Positions 1-6,307 of a stretch of 7,390 nucleotides of DNA are shown piece by piece (position 1 is the stretch's first letter; each line of letters starts with the position of its first letter). The DNA comes from Thalassolituus sp. (GTDB lineage: Bacteria; Pseudomonadota; Gammaproteobacteria; Pseudomonadales; Oceanobacteraceae), in NCBI GenBank assembly GCA_029212275.1, contig JARGOI010000115.1, forward strand, positions 1 through 7,390, in the 5' to 3' direction. A program made the translations under genes and the position numbers. Under the pieces are notes generated by a model that was not told the origin of the DNA, searched no databases, and saw nothing but the letters and a program-made list of their open reading frames with translations.

Positions 1-155
1 CTATTTTGGAATCATTAAACAATGGCACATTACGCCCCTTAGCTTTAAAAGAAGGCGCGAAGCGTACCGAAAGTTTTTATCTTAATTACCAAGACAAAGA
101 TAAAATTGGTCCTGTAGCACGAGAATTTTTAGGGCAAATTCGTTTATTGACGTAA
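1..155 (+). CDS. LysR-type transcriptional regulator, C-terminal fragment (5' end outside window)
   Basis: An open frame enters from the left edge (first full codon at base 3) and stops at TAA 153-155, giving the last 50 residues of a protein. The tail contains the segments LNNGTLRPLAL, ESFYLNYQDKDKIGPVA and REFLGQIRLL. These resemble the end of the effector-binding domain of LysR regulators, in which a final beta strand (FYL.Y) is followed by a helix that closes the domain. Only this part is visible, so the helix-turn-helix and inducer specificity cannot be judged. LysR genes often sit next to pirin genes, usually divergently; here the regulator is co-oriented and ends 105 bp before the pirin start. 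Control of the pirin gene is therefore plausible but inferred. No convincing terminator follows it. The family call rests on a short segment and is moderately secure. Confidence 0.6.
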   Translation, partial: ILESLNNGTLRPLALKEGAKRTESFYLNYQDKDKIGPVAREFLGQIRLLT

Positions 156-260
156 AATTCTAAAATAACGAACGATTGATTCAAATCTTACCAATAGGCA
201 AAGTGCAATGCGCTTCCTACTATAGCGGTGTGTTTTTACTCACCTGTTTAGGAGCTTCTC
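156..260 (+). other. Intergenic region LysR-pirin
   Basis: This is a 105-bp AT-rich spacer. It carries AGGAG at 250-254, six bases before the pirin ATG, which is a good Shine-Dalgarno. A TACTAT hexamer at 218-223 could act as a -10 box, but no decent -35 lies 16-18 bp upstream of it. TTGATT at 176-181 has only a weak CAAAGT partner. No stem-loop with a T-run ends the LysR gene. Whether pirin has its own promoter cannot be settled by eye. Confidence 0.4.
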
Positions 261-971
261 ATGCACTATCTAAGACTCGCGCAAGATCGTGGCCGTGCCA
301 ATTTTGGTTGGCTTGATAGCAAACATTCTTTTTCATTTGGCAGCTATTATGATCCTAAACATACTGGATTCTCTGCTCTGCGGGTTATTAATGACGATAC
401 TGTCGCGCCTGCTGCTGGATTCAGTACCCATAGCCATCGTGATATGGAAATCATCTCTTATGTGCTCGAAGGTTCCATCGAACACAAGGACAGCATGGGC
501 AATAGTATTGTGATTCCTGCGGGCGACATTCAGCGTATGAGTGCTGGTACTGGGGTGACTCATTCCGAATTCAATCATTCTAAAAATGAGAATTTGCACT
601 TTCTGCAAATATGGATTCAACCAAATCGTAAAAACATAGAACCCAGTTATCAACAAGCACAAGTGGTGCAGAAAGACACCCTCACACCACTGGTCACGGC
701 TGATGGCAGAGAAGGTTCTTTATCCTTGCAGCAAGATGCCAATCTCTATCGACTGCAACTAGCGTCGGGAGAGAATTTTGATTTTCAAACTGACACTCGT
801 CCAGGTTATCTGCACGTTATAAGTGGTGAATTTCAAGTCAACGTTGAAGATGAGGCTAACGATCAGGTGTTAAAGCAGGGCGATGCGGTGGGCGTATTTA
901 AGACAAGGCTGACAGTTCAATCCAAGGCAGCTGAAAGCGTTGCACTGTGGTTCGACTTACCCGCTGGTTGA
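261..971 (+). CDS. Pirin family bicupin protein (YhhW-like, putative quercetin 2,3-dioxygenase)
   Basis: This is a 236-residue cytosolic protein of the pirin family, close in length to E. coli YhhW (about 231 residues). The N-terminal cupin carries the metal site: H57 and H59 in the THSHRDME segment, and H101 and E103 in GVTHSEF. Spacing and numbering match the His3-Glu ligand set known for YhhW. The family signatures GWLDSKHSFSFGSYYDP (residues 16-32), the M92-S-A-G-T-G stretch and HFLQIWIQP (113-121) are intact. The second cupin (about 140-236) lacks an obvious metal site, as is usual. Bacterial pirins of this type show quercetinase activity in vitro, but the physiological substrate is generally unknown, so the enzyme name is family-based. 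The ATG is supported by AGGAG six bases upstream. The gene follows a LysR fragment and precedes a diguanylate cyclase by 56 bp, so co-transcription with the cyclase is possible. Nothing looks broken. Confidence 0.93.
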   Translation: MHYLRLAQDRGRANFGWLDSKHSFSFGSYYDPKHTGFSALRVINDDTVAPAAGFSTHSHRDMEIISYVLEGSIEHKDSMGNSIVIPAGDIQRMSAGTGVTHSEFNHSKNENLHFLQIWIQPNRKNIEPSYQQAQVVQKDTLTPLVTADGREGSLSLQQDANLYRLQLASGENFDFQTDTRPGYLHVISGEFQVNVEDEANDQVLKQGDAVGVFKTRLTVQSKAAESVALWFDLPAG

Positions 972-1014
972 AGATTATTACCCAATTGACAGACCACCAG
1001 CATGGACTACATTT

Positions 1015-1030
1015 AAAGGAGGTTCTTATG
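1015..1030 (+). promoter_or_regulatory. Strong Shine-Dalgarno plus ATG in a frame other than the cyclase's
   Basis: AAAGGAGGT at 1015-1023 is close to a perfect anti-16S match and is followed, at ideal distance, by ATG 1028-1030. This is the strongest ribosome-binding site in the window. The ATG opens frame 2, not the frame of the diguanylate cyclase that follows. Neither in-frame cyclase start (TTG 1050, ATG 1071) has a comparable site. The conflict is described under the overlapping reading frame and in the findings. Confidence 0.75.
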
Positions 1031-1219
1031 CTTATTTTTAAGCGCGTCCTTGGTCTGCCAGCGGTCTTTAATGAACATATTAACTTACGAAAAAAAATAT
1101 TTAATTTCAAATGGTTACGCTGGGTGGCGGGCGCTTGGGATCCTTCTTTTTATTGTCAGCGCCACCTTTTTCAGTTCTACCCCAGTTCAGGCAGGCCCCA
1201 CCGCATTTTTCAATGGTAA
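1028..1219 (+). other. Short reading frame (63 codons) overlapping the cyclase 5' end; leader peptide or displaced N-terminus
   Basis: The frame opened by the strong ribosome-binding site reads MLIFKRVLGLPAVF... and stops at TAA 1217-1219, well inside the cyclase gene. Its first 20 codons or so look like an ordinary basic/hydrophobic N-terminus. After the A8 tract at 1090-1097 its sequence becomes Trp/His/Arg-rich and resembles no protein family. If the tract held seven A residues, or if the ribosome or polymerase slipped by one base, the frame would run straight into the cyclase signal peptide (...NLRKKYLISNGYAG...). The most economical reading is that this is the true cyclase start separated by a one-base indel or slippage. 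A genuine short leader peptide translationally coupled to the cyclase is the alternative. It is probably not an independent functional protein. Confidence 0.35.
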
Positions 1220-2939
1220 TCCCATGGGATTACAGCCGTTTTTTCAGTTCGTCTATGAAGATCAAAACAGTACGATAGAGAGCATCTCCATCATTCCCTA
1301 TGAAAACTGGGTCAGTCGTGCAGAGTTGGAAAGTTTACCGCACGGGACACACGCTACAATTTGGATGAAAACACGCATTACTACCGATCAATCTCTAGAT
1401 GATATTGTTATTCGCTTTAATTATCCTCACTACGATTACATCGACTTTTACGTGTTTGCTGATGGTAAATTGCAAGATTCTTTTCATGCTGGCGACAGAG
1501 TAAAGGCTGCGGGCGTTGTCGATGATGTACGCCGTACTTTTTGGTTTCCATTAGCACTGCCCAAAGATTCGGAGCGCGAGGTTTATGTGCGTATAGAAAC
1601 CACCGGCCCCATGCTTCTTCCAGTCGATATATTATCCATTGAAGATGCCTATAAAGATGAAATGTTCTTTCGATTATGGAGCGGCATTTTAATAGGTGTA
1701 CTGTTGTTTATGATGCTATACAACGCCTTTTTATTCATTACTTTATGGGAAAGCGCGTATTTATTATTCGTACTATATCTTGCTTCTTCGGCAGTACTGG
1801 TATTTTTGGTGTTTGGTTACGGACAAGAATTCTTTTGGTTTGATCAACCGGACATGAATAACTCGGTTCTAGCGTTTATTAGTCCACTCAATTTGCTTAT
1901 CGCCGTCTGTTTTGTTTTAAATTTTTTAGATTATAAAAAATATCCCACCGCTACTCGCTATTTCGGTTATTTAATGGTCTGCGTTGGTGCAACATTGACA
2001 CTGGCCAGTTTTACTGTGAGCTATTCAATTATCATCAGTGCCACCTATATTACTGCCTTTGTTGGACTCTTTGCGGGTCTATTCATGGGCTTAAAGGGGT
2101 GGTTTGCTGGAATTCAATCCGCACGTATTTTTACCTTGGCATGGGTAGCACACATCGCGTTTGTGATTTGGTTTTTACTCGACATAGGTGGATACATCGA
2201 ATCCACCTATGTGGGAGGCCAAGCATTTATAATCGGCTCCATTGTCGAACTAATCATTTTATCATTAGCCTTTGCTAATAAAATGAATGAAGAAAAAGAA
2301 TTGCGAATTTCGTCACAAACTAAATTGCTCGATTTACAACTAGCGATGAATACCGACCTAGATGAAAAAGTGCGAGAACGCACAGTCGCCTTGCAAGTTG
2401 CCAACCAAAAACTTCAAGAGCTGAGCACCACCGACGGACTCACTAAACTGTTCAATCGTCGTCATTTTGACCAACTTTATCGCCAGCATTATCAACAGAG
2501 TGTCAAAAACGAACACCCTATTTCGGTGATCATGATTGATGTCGATTTCTTTAAAAAACTCAATGATAACTACGGCCATGCCTTTGGTGACTTGTGCCTC
2601 ATTGAAGTATCGGCCCTGATTAAGCAATTTATTACCATGCCAGACGCCTTTGCCGCACGCTATGGTGGCGAAGAGTTTGTCGTTGTCTTGCCGAAAACCA
2701 GTGAAAGTAATGCTTGTCAGTTTGCTGAGGCTCTGCGAAAAGCGGTTAAAGGCACTATGATATCCAATGATGACCAAACAACCTCCATGACGGTCAGTAT
2801 TGGTGTTGCCGGTGCCATTCCTAAAGAAGATATGGATTTGGAATCACTCTTAAGAATTGCAGACCAATGTTTGTATCACTCGAAAGAGCATGGCCGTGAT
2901 CAGGTGACTGCCAGTTCGAGCCTAGCATCGAATCTTTAA
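1071..2939 (+). CDS. Membrane diguanylate cyclase: signal peptide, 7TMR-DISM sensor, GGDEF domain
   Basis: This protein (622 residues from ATG 1071; 629 from TTG 1050) should make cyclic di-GMP from two GTP in response to a periplasmic cue. Residues 19-41 form a signal sequence ending VQA, just before a likely signal peptidase cut. A periplasmic 7TMR-DISMED2-like domain follows (about 53-190). Seven hydrophobic helices (about 202-403) resemble 7TMR-DISM_7TM. A coiled coil (about 404-451) then leads into a C-terminal GGDEF domain (about 452-611). The active site is intact: GGEEF at 532-536, metal ligands D490 and E534, and guanine contacts N498 and D507, by alignment to PleD. The position of the inhibitory RxxD motif reads MPDA (523-526), so the canonical I-site is missing. 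No EAL domain is present. The start is uncertain: neither in-frame start has a good ribosome-binding site, whereas ATG 1028 in another frame does. DISM domains are thought to bind carbohydrates or other small ligands; the ligand here is unknown. Confidence 0.92.
   Translation: MNILTYEKKYLISNGYAGWRALGILLFIVSATFFSSTPVQAGPTAFFNGNPMGLQPFFQFVYEDQNSTIESISIIPYENWVSRAELESLPHGTHATIWMKTRITTDQSLDDIVIRFNYPHYDYIDFYVFADGKLQDSFHAGDRVKAAGVVDDVRRTFWFPLALPKDSEREVYVRIETTGPMLLPVDILSIEDAYKDEMFFRLWSGILIGVLLFMMLYNAFLFITLWESAYLLFVLYLASSAVLVFLVFGYGQEFFWFDQPDMNNSVLAFISPLNLLIAVCFVLNFLDYKKYPTATRYFGYLMVCVGATLTLASFTVSYSIIISATYITAFVGLFAGLFMGLKGWFAGIQSARIFTLAWVAHIAFVIWFLLDIGGYIESTYVGGQAFIIGSIVELIILSLAFANKMNEEKELRISSQTKLLDLQLAMNTDLDEKVRERTVALQVANQKLQELSTTDGLTKLFNRRHFDQLYRQHYQQSVKNEHPISVIMIDVDFFKKLNDNYGHAFGDLCLIEVSALIKQFITMPDAFAARYGGEEFVVVLPKTSESNACQFAEALRKAVKGTMISNDDQTTSMTVSIGVAGAIPKEDMDLESLLRIADQCLYHSKEHGRDQVTASSSLASNL
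2182..2212. repeat. Perfect 12-bp inverted repeat with 7-nt loop inside the cyclase gene
   Basis: The arms ACATAGGTGGAT (2182-2193) and ATCCACCTATGT (2201-2212) are exact reverse complements around the loop ACATCGA. The hairpin falls in codons 371-381 of the cyclase, the short periplasmic loop between transmembrane helices 6 and 7. No T-run follows, so it is not a rho-independent terminator. It could be an RNA hairpin that slows translation or stabilises mRNA, a protein-binding site, or a coincidence of the codons. Confidence 0.7.
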
Positions 2940-2991
2940 AGACAGCGCCCAAATCAATGATTATCTTTTAGCAATTAAGGCTTCTCTGCTA

Positions 2992-3021
2992 TTGGCATGC
3001 TTGCTCCAACACTTGTACAAT
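2992..3021 (+). promoter_or_regulatory. Candidate sigma70 promoter of the photolyase operon
   Basis: TTGGCA (2992-2997, five of six matches to TTGACA) and TACAAT (3016-3021, five of six to TATAAT) are 18 bp apart. Transcription would begin near 3027-3030, about 25 bases before the first photolyase ATG. A second, weaker pair is TTGCTC (3001-3006) and TATACA (3025-3030), also 18 bp apart. The region lies in the 115-bp gap after the cyclase stop, where no terminator hairpin with a T-run is visible. This is a prediction by eye. Confidence 0.5.
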
Positions 3022-3031
3022 CATTATACAA
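3013..3031. promoter_or_regulatory. 19-bp near-perfect palindrome, likely operator over the photolyase promoter
   Basis: TTGTACAATCATTATACAA matches its own reverse complement at every position except the central base and one symmetric pair (bases 6 and 14), giving TTGTAYAATNATTRTACAA. It covers the -10 box of the better promoter and the probable transcription start, the placement expected of a repressor site. Photolyase genes in several proteobacteria are controlled by B12-dependent MerR-family light sensors (LitR/CarH), and TGTA-TACA dyads are of the type such proteins bind. Assigning this site to LitR is inference; no regulator gene lies within the window. Confidence 0.6.
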
Positions 3032-3054
3032 ACAACTGAGTGATTGTAGAAGTT

Positions 3055-4584
3055 ATGAATATTGGTTTGATTCTCGGCGATCAGCTGCATTCCGAGCTGG
3101 CCAGCTTACGAATTCTGGACAAAAGCAAAGATCGCATTGTGATGGCTGAGGTGGCTGCAGAAGCGACGTATGTTCCTCATCATCAGCAAAAAATCGCCTT
3201 ACTTTTCAGTGCCATGCGCCATTTTGCAGAAACCCTCAGAACTGCTGGCTGGCAAGTGACTTACCATAAATACAATCCCGACTCCCAGTGTCAAAGCCTG
3301 CTTGATGTCGTAAAGCGTGAATGCCAAGAACACGCACCCGAAAAGCTCATCCTTACGCAATGCGGTGAATATCGTTTACAGCACTCTATTGATATCGATT
3401 GGCCTGATGCGCTAGGCATCCCTGTCACCGTCTACGAAGACGACCGATTTTTTTGTAATGCGCAAACCTTTAATGATTGGGCCAAAGATCGCAAAGAGTT
3501 GCGTATGGAGTTCTTCTATCGCGAAATGCGCCGTAAAACTGGTTATTTAATGAAAGATAATAAACCAGAAGGCGATGCTTGGAATTTTGATGCCGACAAT
3601 CGCAAACGCTGGAAAGGCGATCCGCCCCTGCCCACACCTCCCATATTTTCGCGTGATGACATTGACGAAGACGTCTTCAATCTAGTCAAACAACATTTCA
3701 ATCATCATATTGGTAACTTAGATAACTTTGCGTGGGCCACCACACGAGATCAAGCGCTAGAGGCACTGAGTTTTTTTATCGAACAGGCGCTTCCCTATTT
3801 CGGCGACTATCAAGATGCGTTGGCCAAAGGCGAGTCGTGCCTCTTTCACAGCCTACTATCGCCCTATATAAATTGCGGACTACTGACCCCCAAAGAAGTG
3901 TGTGATGCCGTCATTGAGGCTTACCAACAAGAGAGCATCCCACTCAATTCTGCGGAAGGTTTTATTCGCCAAATCATCGGTTGGCGCGAATACGTGCGCG
4001 GTATTTATTGGTTGACCATGCCCAATTATGCTGGCCAGAATTATTTCAATAATGAAAGAGAATTGCCCAAATACTATTGGGACGGCGATACCAAAATGAG
4101 CTGTATGGCCGATTGTTTCTCCAACACCATCAATCATGCTTATGCACACCACATTCAGCGGTTAATGGTAACGGGCAATTTTGCTCTTCTAACTGGCATA
4201 GCACCGCAAGAGATTTGTGACTGGTATTTAGCGGTGTATGCCGATGCCTATGAATGGGTGGAATTACCCAACACCTTGGGCATGGTCATGCACGCGGATG
4301 GCGGCTACTTAGGCAGTAAGCCCTACGCGGCCTCTGGTAATTACATCAACAAAATGTCCGACCACTGCAAAGGATGTCACTACGATGTGAAAACTCGCAG
4401 CGAATCTGACAGTTGCCCTTTTAATAGTTTGTATTGGCATTTCCTCAATCGACACAGAGACCTGCTTGAAAAAAATCCACGCATGGGTTTGATTTATCGC
4501 TCTTTTGATAAGCTGGGTGAAGAAGAACAAAATAAAGTGATTGCCAGAGCTGGAGGTCTGCTCAGTCAGTTGGATGCTTTATGA
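3055..4584 (+). CDS. FeS-BCP photolyase (CryB/PhrB type), probable (6-4) photoproduct lyase
   Basis: This 509-residue protein belongs to the iron-sulfur bacterial cryptochromes and photolyases (COG3046, cryptochrome/photolyase-related protein). Characterised members bind FAD, a [4Fe-4S] cluster and a 6,7-dimethyl-8-ribityllumazine antenna; Agrobacterium PhrB repairs (6-4) photoproducts in blue light. Starting at ATG 3055, the four cluster cysteines fall at C350, C438, C441 and C454, the numbers recalled for PhrB. H365 and H366 (AYAHHIQRLM), W342, W390 and Y391 also coincide with PhrB repair and electron-transfer residues. This agreement supports ATG 3055 over the GTG 15 bases upstream, which has no ribosome-binding site. 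The Rossmann-like N-terminal domain begins MNIGLILGDQL; the helical FAD domain includes GFIRQIIGWREYVRG (302-316). The stop overlaps the DUF2256 start in ATGA, implying translational coupling. The 3' end is intact. A photoreceptor role like that of Rhodobacter CryB cannot be excluded from sequence alone. Confidence 0.95.
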   Translation: MNIGLILGDQLHSELASLRILDKSKDRIVMAEVAAEATYVPHHQQKIALLFSAMRHFAETLRTAGWQVTYHKYNPDSQCQSLLDVVKRECQEHAPEKLILTQCGEYRLQHSIDIDWPDALGIPVTVYEDDRFFCNAQTFNDWAKDRKELRMEFFYREMRRKTGYLMKDNKPEGDAWNFDADNRKRWKGDPPLPTPPIFSRDDIDEDVFNLVKQHFNHHIGNLDNFAWATTRDQALEALSFFIEQALPYFGDYQDALAKGESCLFHSLLSPYINCGLLTPKEVCDAVIEAYQQESIPLNSAEGFIRQIIGWREYVRGIYWLTMPNYAGQNYFNNERELPKYYWDGDTKMSCMADCFSNTINHAYAHHIQRLMVTGNFALLTGIAPQEICDWYLAVYADAYEWVELPNTLGMVMHADGGYLGSKPYAASGNYINKMSDHCKGCHYDVKTRSESDSCPFNSLYWHFLNRHRDLLEKNPRMGLIYRSFDKLGEEEQNKVIARAGGLLSQLDAL

Positions 4585-4781
4585 GATCAAATAAAGGTAG
4601 CGTGATTAAAAAAACGGATTTACCAGAAAAGATTTGCGCGCAGTGCCGTCGTCCATTCAGTTGGCGAAAAAAATGGGAACGCTGTTGGCAAGAAGTACGC
4701 TTTTGCAGTGATCGTTGCAAACGCGATGCTAAAACTAAAAATCAATGTGCAGCGGCGTCAGTCGAGGACGAGTTTATATGA
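4581..4781 (+). CDS. DUF2256 family small zinc-ribbon-like protein
   Basis: This 66-residue basic protein has the DUF2256 (COG4338) signature: LPEKICAQCRRPFSWRKKWE at residues 14-33, then a Trp-containing turn and RFCSDRCKRDAK at 40-51. C19, C22, C42 and C46 form a CxxC...CxxxC set that probably binds zinc or another metal. The long run of Arg and Lys suggests nucleic acid or protein contact. The biochemical function of the family is unknown. Its genes repeatedly neighbour FeS-BCP photolyases, and here the start overlaps the photolyase stop by four bases (ATGA, 4581-4584) while its own stop overlaps the CRY-DASH start in the same way (4778-4781). That places it firmly in the operon. The last 15 residues after the core are variable. 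A role in photolyase cofactor loading or DNA access is speculation. Confidence 0.9.
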   Translation: MRSNKGSVIKKTDLPEKICAQCRRPFSWRKKWERCWQEVRFCSDRCKRDAKTKNQCAAASVEDEFI

Positions 4782-6307
4782 AACAAATCTTATGGCTTCG
4801 CAATGATTTACGTTTAAGTGACCACGCTGGTTTTTACCAAGCACTGAACAATGGCCACCCGTTGGCGGTGGTGTTTATTGTACCGAAAAACTGGTTTGAG
4901 AAAGACTCACATGAGATGAATCGTTTAGGCCATGCCAAAGCGCGTTTCTTGCGAGGATCGCTTATTGATATGCACCGCAGCCTCGAAAATCAAACCTTCG
5001 AATTTCATATGTATTGTGGTGATCCAGTCGAAATTTTAATGGATCTTGCCAACCAAACAGATCGCTGCCGGATATTAACCAGTGCAGCACAAGCGCCGGA
5101 AGAAAAACGCTGGTTGGAACAATTAGCCAATCTTCAAGAAAAAAATCCGATAACCTTAGATATCTATGAGTCTCAGACGTTATTTCAACAAACTCAAATG
5201 GCGTCACTTTTACAGCAATGGCCGTCAACTTTTACGCATTTTAGAAAAATAGTCGAGGGTGATGCTACCCACTGGAAAGTTCCTAAACCGCTTTTAGTGC
5301 GACGCCTGTCGCTGCATGAATTTTCTCTGACTCATTGGTCGCCCATGAGTTGGCCAAGCGAAAACTCAGCCACCATTCGACTTAATCATGCTGGCGGCGA
5401 GGCCGCTGGTAAGCAATGGCTGCAAGAATATATCTGGCAGCACGAAGGATTACGTCACTACAAGGCAACCCGCAATCAATTACAAGGAAAAACGGCCAGT
5501 AGCCATTTAAGTCATTATTTAGCATGGGGATGTTTATCACCAAGACAAGTGTGGCACGAAATTGAAAAATTCGAATCCTTCCATGAGGTAACAGAACACA
5601 CCTATTGGCTGAAGTTTGAATTGTTATGGCGTGAGTATTTTCATTGGTCGATGCGTGTTCATGGCAGTGCGCTATTTCAGCGACATGGTCTGTCTAGTGA
5701 AGGAAACTTGTCTGCGCAAGGGTTGACCGACATAACGCCAAATCAGCATGAAAATAAGTCGCCGCATGTTCATCATGAACAACCTCGGCATCTGCCCCAA
5801 CAGCAACCTCAACAGCAGCCTTTATTGCGTCAACCTACGCATGAGCAACAAGAAAAGCTTCAAACAAACCCCCGTTGGGATGCTTGGTGCAACGCCCAGA
5901 CCGGTGTTCCTATGGTTGATGCTGGCTTAAAAGAATTGCAAACAACTGGTTGGGTTTCTAATCGCTTACGCCAGAATATGGCCAGTTATTTTATACATCA
6001 ATTGCAGCTGGATTGGCGCTTAGGGGCACGTTGGTTTGAACAGCAGCTTGCCGATTTTGACGTCGGCAGCAATTGGGGAAATTGGGCATATCTGGCCGGA
6101 GTAGGACACGACGCTCGTCCCCAACGCCAATTTAATTTAAACAAACAACTGGGCCAATACGACGCCAATATCGAACACATCAAATGTTGGCTGCCTGAGT
6201 TAAACGAAGCCTCATTAGCAGATATTCAACAGCATCAAGACGGTCGGCAGCTGCTCAGCAATTACCCTGCACCGATTGTCACAGTCTTTAGCTCTGAGTT
6301 CAGCTAA
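4778..6307 (+). CDS. CRY-DASH cryptochrome/photolyase with Gln/His/Pro-rich insertion
   Basis: This 509-residue flavoprotein is of the CRY-DASH class, which binds FAD and usually a methenyltetrahydrofolate antenna and typically repairs CPDs in single-stranded DNA. The N-terminal photolyase domain begins QILWLRNDLRLSDH. DASH hallmarks are FTHFRKIVE (152-160), the FAD-domain motif SSHLSHYLAWGCLSPR (241-256), TYWLKFELLWREYFHW (275-290), TGWVSNRLRQNMASY (390-404) and DFDVGSNWGNWAYLAGVG (426-443). By alignment with E. coli photolyase, W413 and W436 match the electron-transfer residues W359 and W382; N432 takes the place of N378 near the flavin. Residues about 305-366 are an insertion rich in Gln, His and Pro where relatives have a short linker. 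ATG 4778 is preferred over ATG 4745 because GAGGA lies nine bases upstream, the family N-terminus begins there, and it gives an ATGA overlap with DUF2256. The stop overlaps the next start by one base (TAATG). Confidence 0.93.
   Translation: MKQILWLRNDLRLSDHAGFYQALNNGHPLAVVFIVPKNWFEKDSHEMNRLGHAKARFLRGSLIDMHRSLENQTFEFHMYCGDPVEILMDLANQTDRCRILTSAAQAPEEKRWLEQLANLQEKNPITLDIYESQTLFQQTQMASLLQQWPSTFTHFRKIVEGDATHWKVPKPLLVRRLSLHEFSLTHWSPMSWPSENSATIRLNHAGGEAAGKQWLQEYIWQHEGLRHYKATRNQLQGKTASSHLSHYLAWGCLSPRQVWHEIEKFESFHEVTEHTYWLKFELLWREYFHWSMRVHGSALFQRHGLSSEGNLSAQGLTDITPNQHENKSPHVHHEQPRHLPQQQPQQQPLLRQPTHEQQEKLQTNPRWDAWCNAQTGVPMVDAGLKELQTTGWVSNRLRQNMASYFIHQLQLDWRLGARWFEQQLADFDVGSNWGNWAYLAGVGHDARPQRQFNLNKQLGQYDANIEHIKCWLPELNEASLADIQQHQDGRQLLSNYPAPIVTVFSSEFS
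5690..5875 (+). repeat. Low-complexity CAA/CAG/CAT-rich segment encoding the CRY-DASH insertion
   Basis: This in-frame stretch encodes residues 305-366, dominated by Gln, His, Pro and Asn. A 12-bp imperfect tandem repeat at 5798-5821 (CAACAGCAACCT, then CAACAGCAGCCT) encodes QQQP twice and suggests growth by replication slippage. The reading frame stays open and the conserved WDAW...TGVPMVDA block resumes right after it, so the insertion is tolerated rather than disruptive. Confidence 0.75.

Larger units (their letters stand above)
2940..3054 (+). other. Intergenic region cyclase-photolyase operon
   Basis: This 115-bp spacer holds the promoter and palindrome listed separately. The first 50 bases after the cyclase stop contain no rho-independent terminator, so read-through from the cyclase into the photolyase genes cannot be excluded. 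Upstream of ATG 3055 the only purine-rich stretch is AGAAG at 3048-3052, which is too close for an ideal ribosome-binding site, so initiation of the first photolyase may be modest or may depend on an AT-rich leader. Confidence 0.5.

Noticed and set aside
333..662. Antisense open frame of 109 codons under the pirin gene
   Set aside because: It opposes a clearly conserved gene, shows no recognisable domain and has no supporting ribosome-binding site; typical shadow frame.
2358..2777. Antisense open frame of 139 codons under the GGDEF domain
   Set aside because: It is the complement of a highly conserved domain with no family match of its own; long antisense frames here follow from codon bias.
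2940..3012. Terminator after the cyclase gene, including the TTGG...CCAA dyad near 2992-3009
   Set aside because: Arms are only four bp and there is no following T-run; the sequence is better explained as part of a promoter.
3040..3054. GTG at 3040 as start of the FeS-BCP gene
   Set aside because: No Shine-Dalgarno upstream, the added five residues are not family-like, and numbering from ATG 3055 reproduces the known cluster-cysteine positions.
3880..4152. Antisense open frame under the FeS-BCP gene
   Set aside because: No domain, no ribosome-binding site, and fully overlaps conserved photolyase sequence.
5798..5821. Possible CRISPR-like or satellite repeat
   Set aside because: Only two 12-bp units, in frame and encoding QQQP; no spacers and no cas genes. 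It is a coding microsatellite, reported as part of the CRY-DASH insertion.
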